From positions 434,001 through 498,000 of the forward strand of contig JAMWBK010000003.1 in the NCBI GenBank assembly GCA_029953675.1: DNA of 64,000 nt. The letters run 5' to 3'. Positions within the stretch are counted from its first letter, which is position 1, and each line of letters starts with the position of its first letter. Position numbers and translations under genes: made by a program. Positions 41,690 to 54,389 of this stretch are shown piece by piece. Origin of the DNA: Rhodosorus marinus (taxonomy: Eukaryota > Rhodophyta > Stylonematophyceae > Stylonematales > Stylonemataceae). The notes beneath the pieces are model-generated. The model was not told the origin of the DNA. It saw only the letters and a program-made list of their open reading frames with translations, and ran no database searches.

Positions 41690-44600
41690 GAAGTTACCAA
41701 GCGCTTGGTGGAAATCCAATATCGTTTCGTACAAAATCAGCGCAGGGGTGTCCACAAGGTCGCCGCGGAAGCCCGCATATATTTTCACATCGGAATTCTC
41801 CCTCTCCAGGAGCATTAACGTTGCTCTCGCTATCACCCACTCCTTTGGAGCTGTTCGCCGAAGTACAGGGATCGATATGACAGTACCTCCTGCACTTCAG
41901 GAAAAACCCTGGCATTAGATCATCTCGTTGGCGCAGGATGCGGGCGCGGGGGATAGCTCTGGTTGTATGCGACTGGATCATACCTGCAGGCATGCACGCC
42001 GCAAGGCAGTGGTTTGTTACAGGGTCTACCACACGTGACATTCTCTACGAAACAAGGCACCACGCGCTTCTCACCATGTCCTAGCGAAACGGGGACGAGC
42101 GAAAAACAAAAACCAACAACGGTCGGTGTTGAGTCGCGTGTGGTGTCGTCCCTAACCGAGCATCACTGGTGTACAAATCATCCTTCTTAGGACCCGAAAC
42201 TTACTTGCACAAAACTTAGTAACAATTGCTACGCACTTCTCGCAGTCACCGTGATGGCACGTATCTGGGCACGGGTGGGCACAAGACCTTTGCTTTGTAC
42301 ACGGGCGGTCACACTCTGGGGGTTCCACTCCACATCTGTTCAAACCAAAACTAACACTAAATCAGCCAAATCCGCAAGCGGGTAAGAGGCGGTGCGCGGC
42401 AGCTTGGAGCCTACCGCACTGGTGGGGGAATAACGCTCGCTCCACAGAAGCATGAGATCGGCTCACGAATTAAATAACCACATGTAGGACAATCACCTGG
42501 TCGCAACAGGATCAAAGTGATGGTTTAGTCCCTACAACCGATGACATACGGGCAACCTTTTGCACTCTGATGCTGAGGATTCGTATATACCCCTGTGCCC
42601 GCAGTCGAGGTCACATCCATGCAGACCACAGTTGAGAAGCTTTTCACACTGTTCGTTGCAGTTATGCTTGCTGAATTCCGCCCCACGCATTGAAGCCCAG
42701 AGCCTTTTACTAGCGGCGGATTCTTTGACCTTTCGTTTCCTTTCTGGACAGCAGCTTTCCTGCTCAGCACGGAGTTCGTGGCTCAGAGTTCATCTAAAGA
42801 AGATCTTTTCACCTAGCGAAACTGATGGATTGATTGCAGTTTACCGAGCAATTGTGCCTTTTGCAGTTCAGCTTGTCTGAGCATACTACTTTGCACCGAG
42901 CCGTTGTCCTAGCCGATTCTTCATCCGTACTGCACTTGAGAGTAAATACCTTGTCACCGCACGCGCAGAGAACATCCACCTAACCCGCGAGTATCAACCG
43001 GGAGAGCACAGTGAGTTAAACGCAGCTTGCACCCTTTCAACGAGCGAGAAGGGAACAGATCAATGGTTGTTTAGACATAAGCGTACCGTTTTCTGGCATG
43101 GACCGCATTCGGCTGTATGCCCACAAATTTGCTCACACGAGTGCCCAGAAAGGCATGACAACGGCTTGCCACAGGGCTGTCCACAGCTCGGGACAGTAGA
43201 CAGACAATCACTTCGTGACATTTTCTCGGCAACTGAAAGCCCTGTCTGCAAATCATCGGCCAGACATGCGTCTTTAGGTTAGAATTTCACTAGACAAAGT
43301 ACTGCAGGGAGGCTCCACTGTTTTCACATGTTCGGGCAGAAAAAAGCGAACCTTCCCGCAGGCGCAATAGTCGCGTACTTGTGGGCTTAGGGCACACACA
43401 CCGCATGGAGGCGAGTGGCAGCCCTTCTCGCAGCGGTGGTTTCCACAAGTGAGCTCCCCATCGCAGAGCTTTTGACACGCAAAACCGCCACCTGAGCAAA
43501 ACCAAACCAGGAGCTCTTCCGATCTTAGGGCTCGAAAGTACTCCCGCAAAGACCTGGTGACTCATCCGTGCACGAATTGATTCACGTACCCGACGATGTA
43601 TCCACCGATACAAAAGCACAGGGTAGCTGTGCAAGCGTCTTCCCACAAAAGCACGGAGTCTCAACGACTTCAACACAGTCACCACATGAGCCGGAATGAC
43701 AAACTTGGTTGCAAAAATGGCTCTTCCGGACGCAGTTCATCGATTTCCCACATGCTCCACCTAAGATTGGTTTGTGATGCACGTGCAGTTTTGATCAGCA
43801 CGGGATAGAATCCAGGAAGATGGTGGAAAGCGAACTCGTGCAGATGCAAAATTGGAGCACACAGATGACCACACATACCACAGCTATAGCCCTCAGCAGG
43901 TCTCGGCTCTGAGCACTTTCTCTTGATAGTTTCCTTTCCGCAGTGACAGGCTTCAGCTGCTGACCACAATAAGCAAGGGGGGCAAGGACCTACAAACACT
44001 GCGTGTTTCAGTAAATTTTCGCGATGATCTTTGAGCGAGTTAAAGACTCACCAGGATGACAGCGTTCTGTACAAGGATGGGTACATGTAGATCTGACCAA
44101 AGACAGCAAAACCGAAGAGATTTAGACAGCGGGCTATTGATTTTGTTTTGCTACTGGCCTTGTTGCGAGTGCTTAAGATTGTTTACCCAACTGCACCTCG
44201 AGATCTCCCACATATTTCCCCACAAGAATGGGGGGTGATGCCCGGGTCAGACTCTGGGTTCACTCGTCGGCCGCAGAAGCAAGTGTATGCAAAGCTCCGT
44301 CCAAGACCTTCATCTTGACACCCCGGACAGCGCCAGGAAGCATCAGAGTCTCTTTCATTATTGTTCTGGGTACGGGCGCTCGTCGTAGAGCTTTTTGCCC
44401 ACTTTCGGACACACCCGATGTGGAAGATAGCATAACAGCGACGGCACGACCTAGACCAATCCCGCAAAATTCTTCAGCCAGCGCCCACGACCGAAAGTTC
44501 ATCATGTCATCGGCATACAGCGTCCTGGGTTACACTTACCATACTTTATCGCGTCGCAGGACGTTCTCAAAGCAAACCATGCACTCATATTCTTGTCTTT

Positions 44601-45369
44601 CCAGTTTCTCGATCAGAACCACTGCCAGCTCAGTTAATGCTGGTGCATCCGTATCGCGGGCAGCTTTTACAGTATCTCGCCTTTGGTATCGTCTCGATCT
44701 GCCGGACAAAAAAGCACCAGACTTTTTCCCGCTTTTTTTATTTGGATGTGTCACCTGGGACGGTACCAACTGCGCCTGTCGCCTGCTATTTCGATGCCGA
44801 GATCTTGAACTGGATATGGTCACTTCCGCTAGTGCTTCCGAGATGTTTTCAGCCCCATCCTCCACGCTTCTTTCTCCTAGGTTTTCTCCAGACGGGAGAG
44901 CGTCTTCCTGTCTCCTCAGTGCAGACTTTGGGTATCTTCTTTTCGAAGTTCGTTGACGCGAGTTCGATGTGGAGACGTTCGCCGCTGCCTCTGACGTATT
45001 CTCGCTTTCGCGCTGGACACCGGAAGGTCCGCCCTCTTTCACCTCAGACGCAACTGGAATCTCCTGTCGCAACATCCTAGATTTCCGGTCTGTTACTTTT
45101 CCACTACCTTTAAGAGATCTTCCATCCCTTCCTGGCCGTCCAGTTGGCCTAGACGAGCTCTTTTCTCCGGCACCTTCAACCCCGCTTCCCCTCCCGGGCG
45201 CGTCGCCAGGCGCCAGCGCGTGGCCCCTCCTCCACGAAAGCTCCTCCTCAACTCCCGAAGGAGACTTCAGCTTGTACTTGATACGCCCCTCAAAACGCCT
45301 ATCCTGTCCAGACCTCCCACCGGAACTGCCCCCAGCTTCCTGCGCCGCATCCTCAGACTTACTATCCAT
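41690..45369 (-). CDS. NFX1-type zinc-finger protein (RING plus NF-X1 repeats)
   Basis: Multi-exon gene; the 3' end is approximate. Exon 1 (44540-45369) encodes a Ser/Arg/Gly-rich disordered region, then the start of a RING finger, C-M-V-C-F-E-N-V. Exon 2 starts at 44450 and completes the RING (CRRCYAIFHIGCVRKWA and WRCPGC), then gives HSCGEICGR, the first NF-X1 repeat. Further exons carry repeats with alternating Cys/His words: THPCTERCHPG (about 44050-44090), PCPPC and HCGKE (43880-43990), FCNQVCHSGSCGDC (43640-43780), NHRCEKGCHSPPC (43400-43500), PSCGQPCGK (43100-43210), SCAHPCPDTCHHGDC (42220-42345) and RRPCGHPC (41740-41880). NFX1 and NFXL proteins act in the nucleus as transcription regulators or ubiquitin ligases. 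I saw no R3H domain after the last repeat. Confidence 0.78.
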
Positions 45370-46927
45370 CCAACCGCAAGTACATATACACAAACAGAAA
45401 GTTGCAAGAAAACCTAACAAACAGGTATCCAAAGAAAACGGAAGAGAAAAAACAAAGGCTCTTACAGAATCGTAACAACGATTGATCTATTTAATACATC
45501 CACATCTACCATCCATACCAATCGATAGCTCTCACCCACAAGCCCACCGACCGCCCTCATCAGTAAAAGTACTTAATGACTCACCCAATTCCAACATTAC
45601 CGAAGTGGGACATTCAATCCAAATTCCGATTCTGGGACAATGTTAATGATTGTTTTGTTCCAGCTATTTTTAGTCTTATTTGTTGAGATTATTTGTTTGC
45701 ATTCTTCTTCTCTTTTTTTCAGATTTTTAATGTTGAGAAAAACTGGGGAACTGCGGAACTGGGGAAGCAGTGGGGGAAGAACTGACTGGCGCAGGTGACA
45801 AGCGCTGAGCGTTTCAGACACAGTCGCAACATTTGTGCTTGGAAGAGGCTAGATCCGCAGGTATGGATCTCTCTATTTCGTCAAGACCTGTTCTGGATGA
45901 TCAGGCTTAAGATAAATGTAGCATGCTGGAACCCCTCTTTCGGGTTTGTGTAGGCATTCAGGTGGGACATGGATTGGGGAGGAGTGGAGCCTGATTTCTG
46001 GATTTTGCTTGCTCGAGGCGTACGACCGGAAGGAGATTCAACGCGTTCGTTTTATCTTATCCCAACCTAGAAGGCTTTTTTCGACTCGTTGGGTCCCATG
46101 CAGGGTTACGTTTGGAGGGTAAGAGGTTGGACAGACAAATGTTGTTTACGCCTGGTGCGGCTGCAGAGAATGTGTGTGTGGTAGTTTGTGCATTAGGGTC
46201 CGCGCTGATGTACCCACAGTGCCGAATGACGGACTCTAGCTGGTTGTCCATGTGCGACTGTGCACGCGAGGTTTGGAGCCTAAAGTTCAGCGAATACATT
46301 AGGCCTCCATCGCCGAGGGGTTCGCACCGTTTAAATAAGATTGGATTCGCAGACTGCCGTGTTTGTTGAAGCGTCGCAGTACGTTGCTTCTTATGTCGCC
46401 TCGTACATGCCGCTAGTGCACTTGCGACGCCGCTTTATGTATTTGGAGTCTACTCCGATGAATGTCTTTTCTGGGCCATTGCCAGGTTAGCACCTCGATT
46501 TGGGCTGTCTGCAGAACTAGTCGGACGAATCCCGGAACGACGAAATATCTCCTTCCCCACCGTCCCTCCTCAATTTGCTTTGTGATTATTCACAAGCCAG
46601 ATAGCTTTGGCTTCTGATCTGGCTCTGGACATCGTAAACGAGGACTCAGGGTAAGCTTTTTGCCATGGATACTGTCGCGACACGGGTCCGGCCGAACGGC
46701 CTCTGGGGGACCGGACCACTGCGAGAGTGGCGTACAAAGCCCTGTGGAGTTTGCTAGTCTTCCCCGATGTACAGACTGCAACGTGGTCAGCTGTTTTGTT
46801 CGAAGCCGACAGGTGGTCTGGTTCCATGTCAGACGCCTCGTCTGGCGGCGAGCATATCGAGCCGTACAGTGCAGATCGTGCTCAGTACAAAATCTTCTGT
46901 TCCTCTCAATTCACCTTCCGGAAGAGG
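45370..46927. other. Intergenic, no gene supported
   Basis: Contains the upstream region of the NFX1-like gene and the 3' flank of the XPD gene. Short frames at 46057-46369 and 46570-46990 have no domain. A GC-rich, self-complementary patch lies around 46680-46720. Confidence 0.45.
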
Positions 46928-49900
46928 TCACTGTTCTTCTGCCTGTGACATGTCCAAGAGGAACTTTCTCGCCACTGCGAGAGCAGTAGCAGTTTGCAGG
47001 TCCGAATTCTGGTCCGTGAGGAACTGACCTATCCATTTTGGCAGTTTGCTTTTCAAATTGTGCTTTGAGAACCTTCTGCTTGGAGCGCGTCAGTCCCGTA
47101 CAGTAACAGATGAAGGGGGTGAGAAGTTTTCCTTTGTTTTGATTGATGCAACATGAACACGAGCAAACTGACCTGTCCGCGAACACCATGACGCCATAGT
47201 CTTTCTTGTTTCTAATTACACGTCCAACACATTGGGCAGCTTGTCTCATTGCGTCAAAAACTGATCAAGAACATCGTCACCCATCAGAAGATAGCACTAG
47301 AGATCTCCTTGTACAACTTGTGTTTCTGTCGTATAGTACCGAGAAAGTCATCCTCCCGAACTTGATAGTTTTTTCTCAAATACTCCATTCTTGCCCGCAG
47401 TGTCTTGGACTCCGTATACTGGAAGGGAACCTACGTCAAAGGGGTTCACTTTTAGACTAGTATTCCATGAGCTCCGTTTAGTCACCCGCTCCTCACCCCG
47501 AACAGGATAACGCATCGTCCGTAGTGTCCATCGAAATCGATGCCTTCGGCAGCCTTTCCACGGGCAACAGAAAGCAGGACCGCGCCCCTCTACGCAAAAA
47601 ACAAGGAAGCAGTTCTGCTTAGCACATAGCGTACTCGCTGCAAACTCTCTTGGCTAGAACGTACTCCAGAATCGCATCCTTTTCGAAAATTGGCGATGGC
47701 GAGGGAAGCTTCTGCGGGATCCTGTGTTTCTACGAATACTAACTTCCTCTCCTGCAACTCATTCAAAACGTCGTTGTCCTGCCAAAAGGAGACTATATCC
47801 GACATATACGCGTAGCTCGGGAAAAAGACAACCAAACCATCCGGAATCCTCTCGGCAAACCTCAGCAGCGCGTCGCCATAGTTCCTGGCTACAGCGGGAT
47901 TACCTTCAGAGTTCCAGAGGCAGGTACGTGAAGGCGGGTGTACAGTCAGCGTGGATATAGTCGAGCGGATGGGAATGAAAGACAAACCAACTCACTCCGA
48001 TCTTGGAATTTTGAGCTTAGTACAGTCTGATCCCCCCCGTGAGTGATTACAAGGGGGCAAACACATTTCCGATCCAGGGACATATTAAAGCTTGCCGCAA
48101 CTGCAGCCCTGATTCCCATTGAAATCGCGGATCATTTCAATCAGACACATTTGATCAGACTTCTACTATTATTGCGCGCATACCGAAAGCTCAGCATACG
48201 TGGGTAGAAATCCAGCGGGCTTATTGTCCCAGAAGTAATTACGACAGTCCTGAACTTGTTGGTCACCGGTCGAATCGCCAGGCTCGCGTCCAAGCAAGCA
48301 AGCTGGAGGATTGGTTTGTAGTCGTCTGCAGAGGAGAAAACCGCATGATGATGAGAAACGTCTGGCTTTTTTTGGTCTTTCAATGAAAGGTTCATGTAAA
48401 TACATTCGCGAGCCCTACCTGTGTAGCTGTCGAATGGTTCGAAGATTATCGTGAAACCGTTCTGGAGGTAAGTAGCCGCGACTGTGACAAAGTCAGAGAC
48501 TATATGCAGAGGTCGGTATTCAGACCAATCACTGACTTCGAGAGTCTTAAGGAGACTCGTGAGCCTGTCTGACGTGAATCTCAGGTCCTTCTTGTCCTCT
48601 AAGTTTCCCTCCCGAACGATCTCCTTGCATCGGGTAGACCAAATCAGCAGGATGACGGCGCCGTTCAGCTCTTGTATGTGCAATAACACACATCTTTAAG
48701 ATCGTCTCACCTCTACGAAACGGTTCGGTGACTCCTCAACACTTGAGTTCAGCTGCATTCTTGACTTTTGATCAGATGACATTGGCAAAAAAAAAATAAG
48801 AAAAGGTGTGTTAGCATCAGAAAGAGACCATCAATTTGACTGCCCCTTACCCTGAGCACATTGATGACGACCTGAACGACAGCCAGAAAGTTCTCTGCTT
48901 TTCTAATCTCTGTAGGTACAGCCTCGTGAAGCACGTCCTCCGGGAGAACCGGAGGACCCCTCACTTCTGATCCAGCTACCGCGTTCATCGTTGCAAGCGG
49001 TACGCTTGCCATGATCCGTTCGTATTCCTCCCTTAGCCGAGAAGCGTCTTCTGCCTTGCTCCTCTCAACAGCTCTCGCAAGCCGCCCGAGACAAGCCCTG
49101 GAGCGTCCGAGAATCGATTCATCAATATTAACAGATAGGGATTCAATGCACACGTTATCAATGTTGTGAGCCTCATCGAAAACTACTATCGCATCGCGAG
49201 TCAAGTCCCTGGAAACCAACGCCGCAACCTGTTGGGAGGGTAAGGGTTCCAGATTCACCACGAAACGTGGAAACGTCAGCGATGATGAGTTAACGTGCCG
49301 CCATGATGGAGTTTTGCCCCTAAAAAAGCACCTTGGGGTCCAGCAGATAATGGTATGAATACACAATAACGTTGGCAAAAGTAAGCATTCGTCGTGCGAA
49401 AAAGTACGGGCACCATCCCCGGTCGGTGCCATGCCGTCTGAACTCTGCGAGATCATAAACACCCGCCTTGAGAATTGCCTCCTTGCCTTCATTCTCGTAA
49501 CCTTCAAAAAAGGAGCAAACTTCAACGTCTGTATTCTGAATCGCTGAGTCCCTGATCCAAGGCGCCGTTAGAGCGCGACAAGCGCTGTCAATATCGTATC
49601 CTTCGGAGAGGTTGCTGACTGTCTCGTGGATGCACAGATGGCGCCTAGATCATATTCGGGCGGGTACCGTAAACAACTCGGAATACAGCAGTCACAGTAG
49701 AAGCCATTTGCCAGGTCCTACCTGGACGCCAGTCCAACACAAAGCAGCTCGTCAGCTGAACCGAAGTACTGTCTTCGGTATGCAGATAGAATTCTCATCT
49801 CGTAGAGGACCTTCTGCATCTCCTCAACTGTCCTCGTACAGTAAACGAGCTTTCTAGCATCGGCTCCCCGAGCGCTAAGAATGTACGATGTGATCAGCGA

Positions 49901-50059
49901 AAGGAGCGTAATCGTCTTCCCAGTGCCCGAGGGCATCTCCAATACGGCGTGTCCCCCGGCATCCAAAGCCTTCTTGAGCTCTCGCATGTACTCCAGCTGC
50001 TCGGGGTACACCGATTCATACGGAAAGAAAACCTCCAATCCATCTAGATTAAATCGCAT
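46928..50059 (-). CDS. ERCC2: XPD/ERCC2 (Rad3) DNA helicase, TFIIH subunit
   Basis: Twelve exons: 46928-47075, 47173-47260, 47340-47430, 47497-47589, 47665-47903, 47996-48108, 48184-48325, 48419-48623, 48711-48752, 48851-49228, 49332-49644 and 49722-50059. They give 729 residues (about 760 is usual). The N-terminus [14 protein letters not shown] precedes Walker [10 protein letters not shown]. The four iron-sulphur cysteines are present, in CIHE, DSACRAL, EVCSFF and WCPYFF. The DEAH box is VFDEAHNID. Later motifs are [27 protein letters not shown] and [19 protein letters not shown] is the 5'-3' helicase of TFIIH used in nucleotide excision repair and transcription. Exon 9 is only 42 nt. Two splice sites had competitors; I chose the ones matching family spacing and normal intron size. 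Confidence 0.95.
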
Positions 50060-50164
50060 TCAAACTCTATTTAAAGCAGCTCAAAAACCCAGCGTATCCA
50101 GAAGCAAAGCAAGAATCCAATGCTTCCCCCTGGCAGACCAACAAAAACGTCCTCTCTCAAGCGC

Positions 50165-50875
50165 TCATAGCTAGCTCAGCTGTGTGGCACACTCAACCCT
50201 TGAGATTTCCAATCCAAAAACTCTTGGTCCACCGCGAGCTTGTCACGTCCAGCCTTGTACTCTTCTCCGCCCACACTCAACCAGTCCTCGGAAATCGCCC
50301 CTTCAACAGGTCAACTCCGCTCTCTTCACAAAATGCCTCCGTGAAAACTCCCGACGACCGATCGACCGGTATTCAGCAAACAGTATGTCCTTCCAAAGTC
50401 TTATCTGTTTGAGGCTTTGTAGCATTACCTCGTTCCTAGTCATAGTCATAACTGGATGCCTCTCGGTTTGGGTTTTCAAGGACTGGCCAGCCTCGAAGTC
50501 CAAAGTGAAACTTCCAAAGCCGATACTATTCACCAACAGTCTGTTCTTTCAAAGTCTTTGTCTCATCCTTAGTCTCAGATCAGACTTAGATGATTGCGGG
50601 TTGGGCTTCGAGGGCTGGCTCGCCTCAAAAGCACCAGTGAAAACTTTCAAAGCCGATACTCTTCAGCAACAGTCTGTTCTTTCAAAGTCTTTATCTCGTT
50701 GCTAGTCTCAGATAAGACTTGGACGACTCTTGCGGTGGTTTCGAAGGACTGTTTGAGTGTAATCGGAGACCAGGATAAGGCTGGATGTGACGCGCTCGCC
50801 GTGGCCCAGGAATTTTGGATTGAAAGTCTCAAATGTTGAGTATGCTCCACAGCTGAGTTAGTTTTTAGTTACCTT
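50165..50875. mobile_element. Foldback element with long terminal inverted repeats and internal tandem repeats
   Basis: The left terminal repeat begins near AGCTCAGCTGTGTGG (about 50170). It is matched, inverted, near CCACAGCTGAGTTAG (about 50845-50865). Pairing continues for 100-150 bp on each side, including the inner words CACGTCCAGCCTTGTACTC and CACACTCAACCAGTCCT. Between the arms are about three diverged copies of a roughly 140-bp unit carrying AACAGTCTGTTCTTTCAAAG. The open frames inside have no recognisable product. The structure is that of a non-autonomous foldback transposon located upstream of XPD. Confidence 0.8.
50390..50740 (+). repeat. About 140-bp diverged tandem repeat, about 2.5 copies
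   Basis: Words such as AAAGCCGATACT, ACAGTCTGTTCTTTCAAAG and CTTAGTCTCAGATCAGACTT recur in order at about 50515-50590 and 50655-50725, with a weaker copy from about 50380. Confidence 0.8.
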
Positions 50876-52401
50876 ATGGAGAACGTTTGTCTGCCTGCGA
50901 ACAGAAAGCTTTTGGATTCTGTTTTTTATCTGGATACGCTGAGTTTTTTAGCTCTTTGCAACGGTTTTTTCATGCTCTTTTGATCTGGAGCCTATAACGT
51001 TCCACCTCTGGAACAACTCATCATCTTTACTCAGTAATTTTTCTTTGTGCATTCCCCTATTCAATTCCTCGTTTTCAGTGTTTTCATGAGCTCAGTCTAA
51101 ATGATTTTCAATATAGATTGAACTTAGCATTTGTTAAGTTTGCTCGGGACATCGGGAGCTTCCAGCAAGGGATGACAGACCCCGAACTACACCGTACGGG
51201 TAAGCGGGGGAGGAGGTGGGCGATTGGATTTTCTCCAAGTAGGGACTAACCACCATCCATGATCGTGAGAAAAGTCTTAACAGATAGACATGAATTTAAT
51301 CTGGTTCTCTAGTTGCGAAAATTGGTGCTCAATTAGCTCCCACATTCGAAAAAGAAGGATGTTGCTAACAGCTCGATGTTGTCTTTAGCTAGTATCTGAA
51401 TTAGCATGAGAACCCTGGGCAGAGCCTTTTTGGGCTAGTTGAGAGCGCACTGAGAGTCTTCTGGCACTCGAAGAACTTTACCCGATCGCGTTGGGAAGCT
51501 TATGGACGGCTGAGCGAGACCACAATGGCAGGCCCCCAATACCTCACACAGCATCTGGATCCTAGTTCTTCACCAATCTCACGAGCAATACCTGTACCAA
51601 ACGTATGCCTTTGGAGGAGTAACTCGAACATGCCTCTAAGTCTTTTGGAGCAGCTTGTACAAATTCATCTCTGTGGTATTGAAACTTCAAGACAAATGTC
51701 TGTAAAGTGACCATAGTCGACGTGGGTCGGTAGAACTTGCCTCCGAGCGGTGTCGACTACTAAGGCAGGAGGTGCGTGACGATTTCAATTCGAGATAACT
51801 TCAAGGAGAACATCCTAGTAGTATTCTGTCAATGCTGCAACAAGCCACAGGACCTATCTGGGCGTGATGAGCTCTGCAGCCCGGTGGTTTGGTTCGGGTA
51901 CGACGTGTAGGCGCAGATCAGGACAGGTTTCTCATATGACGGCCTGACGAGAGTTCAATCTCGTAGCCCGCTCGTCGACGAGATCCTGCTTGCGTTTTTG
52001 TTTGGCTCCACTGTGCGTGGTACACAATTTTTTCTTAAGGATGATCTTTCTGCCGGTCTAGCGCCAGGCGGATTCTTCGCCTTGGTCTTGGTTTTAAAAG
52101 CATGTCAAGGCGGACACCGAGCTCATCAGCACGAACGCGCTTTTCTTTGATTCAACCTACAGGACAAAGAACGAAACGGAAGCTCCCCACGTACCAGACT
52201 CGCGGGCTTCCAAGTTTTCAAGACCAATTGCAACCAGTCTCCTTTGAGGACAAAGATATTTCGATGCAACAAGTCGATCAGTTGAATGAGCCACACCGAG
52301 GAGTCAAGCGTCCACGTATATCTAGCAAACCTGACTGCTTCTAGGTCGCAGCCCGTACACGTTTTCTCATCGCTCGCAAAAAGGCGCGTTCCTCTCGGTG
52401 C
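50876..52401. other. Intergenic, one weak small frame
   Basis: No family is recognised. The plus-strand frame 52102-52344 (ATG start, 80 residues, basic, ends ISSKPDCF) could be a small gene or an exon, but nothing supports it beyond length. The remainder shows no coding signature. Confidence 0.35.
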
Positions 52402-52576
52402 TCAAACTACGATTTCAACCGTCTGCTTCAGGGCTCGCAACTCCCTTAGGAATCTGGTCTGCGTCCAGGCTGACTTGCCGGGCTCAAAGTTGCTGCCAGG
52501 TTCATGATCTGAGATCCCATGGCGGAATTGCTCCTCCTTGCTGTTTCCCGTGATAAAGGCAGGATTGGCATGCTGG

Positions 52577-53684
52577 TTAAGATCCCATCTTAACCATACT
52601 CACAGTCTTGTCCCATGAGCCACAGTACAAAACTCCAGGAGTTTCCGGGTTCCAAGCGACGCCTCTGACAAAGTCCTTGTGATGATACAGTTCCTTCTTG
52701 ATCCCGCCGTCCGTTGTGTCGACGATCACCGTTGAAGGTTCATCAGTTCCCGCGGCGAGGGTAGATGGATCGTGCGGGCTCGTCTTGAGTCGTCGGGCCG
52801 GAGCGGTTAGTTTAGTGAGTGTCCACAGCGGTTCAGGCTGTGTCATCCTTGAGTCGTATGCAAGAATGTCGCATTGCTCTGTGGACAGCACAACTTTGTC
52901 GCTGTTTTCGGAGGTTGCTGCATATACGATTGCTCCCACGTTGACCTTGACCTGGGGCTTAAGCTTCCTGTCCCGCAAATCCCATATCGCGTAAGATCCG
53001 TCGCTTGAGGAGGTTAGAATGGACGATCCCATCCATTCAATCGAATTGATCTGGAATATACCGGAATGCAGACAAGGAAATTTTGCAATGAGTAATTGGA
53101 TCCGCAGGGTTGGCCTGTCTAAGGAAAGGACGACAAGGTTGCCAAAAAAACAAAAAGACACCCACCCCGTCCGAATGGCACTCGAATTTGCTAGGTCGAT
53201 CAGGTGTATCAAGATCCCAGAGCATAACTGTCGCATCCATTCCACCGGAAACGACGAGTTTCTCCCTTCCAGATGCCATAGAAATAGAGGTCGCACAGTC
53301 GTTATGTCCACCGGGAAGTGGGAGTACCCCTTCTTTATGTATCACTCGAATCAAACCATCGTCACATGCCGCAATGAAATGACCTTCTCCAGATGAACAG
53401 AGGTCGGATATTCCGCATTCGACCTAAAGAAACACCAGAAGAGCAGAGAACATAAACACTTTCAGAGGAAAACGAGGAAAGGAACGAGGATTAAAAATAA
53501 GATTTGAGAAAAACCTCACCATAAAGTCAGCTTCTGTAGTTCCGTCACTGGTCAACCCCAACACCTGTCCATCCCAATCCGATCCATTCAAACTCGACGT
53601 AGCCGCAACAACGTTGCCCATCTTCGCCGCTACCACAGCGTCCACATGCCGATTCAGTTGCCATCTCACCGCAATCTCTACCAT
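52577..53684 (-). CDS. WD40 protein, MEP50/WDR77-like (methylosome)
   Basis: Exons 52577-53050, 53166-53423 and 53520-53684 give 298 residues. WD40 words include AACDDGLIRVI, VSGGMDATVMLWDLD and TSSSDGSYAIWDLRD. Two stretches resemble MEP50/WDR77. Near the N-terminus, ATSSLNGSDWDGQV precedes a short first blade. At the C-terminus, HHKDFVRGVAWNPETPG is followed by GSWDKT. MEP50 is the partner of the PRMT5 arginine methyltransferase. PEX7 was considered because its last repeat is similar, but the N-terminus fits MEP50 better. The DKT is followed by a GTGAGT donor, so a small extra terminal exon is possible (for example 52402-52422); otherwise the frame ends at 52577. Confidence 0.6.
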
Positions 53685-53708
53685 GGTTCAATCTACAACC
53701 AATCCAAC

Positions 53709-53740
53709 CACATACACACACACACACACATACACATACA
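53709..53740 (+). repeat. CA microsatellite
   Basis: ACACACACACACAC with minor T interruptions, in the leader region of the WD40 gene. Confidence 0.9.
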
Positions 53741-54389
53741 AAGATTATTACTCTTCTACAATAGAGAAACTACTCAAATGCCTCATTCAATATGTATTCC
53801 AATGCCTTCTCTCCCTCTTCCCTTTGCCAAGCACTCTCCATCAAATTCCAACGTCCCGTCGTCTTCATCTTCATCAAAAACTATCCAAACCCACTCTCAT
53901 CAACAGAACCCCATGACATTCATGAAATATAATAACAATTTCGTCTATTCCCGTTTCCCAAAAACTTATCCGATATAATTGGTCATTTAATAAATTATCT
54001 ATCTATAATATACAAAATTAGATTATATATTTATTTAATTACAATTTATTTAGTACCTAATTTACGAATAATTGGTTTACATATGCGAGATGGGTTTTTA
54101 TTTATGTTTTTGGAATCTAATATGTTTGAATAAACTGAAATTTTAGCTTTTGTTGCGTATAATTGGTCTAAAGTGGAAATGAAATCATAAATGTTTAGAT
54201 GGAAAGGGGGATGTTATTTTCTTTTCTTTATGAAAATTTTGGAATTTCATTGATTGCAAAAGGGGCGGTAGTGAAGTCCTTCGCTCAATAGTCGGGGTGG
54301 TGAACTGGGTTGGGTTCTTGACGGTTTGCGGAAGAGATATTGATGGCTTGAGGAATATATAAAAGGATGTGAGAAACTGAAAAACAGTC
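53741..54389. other. Divergent promoter region
   Basis: AT-rich spacer between the minus-strand WD40 gene and the plus-strand methyltransferase gene. No RNA gene or coding frame supported. Confidence 0.45.

Noticed and set aside
50182-50850. Overlapping frames within the foldback element
   Set aside because: They follow the repeat structure, share no domain, and are broken differently in each repeat copy.
52577-53684. PEX7 as identity of the WD40 gene, which would pair with the beta-oxidation fusion
   Set aside because: The last repeat is similar, but the N-terminal blade and overall order fit MEP50/WDR77 better; the fusion has no visible PTS2 either.
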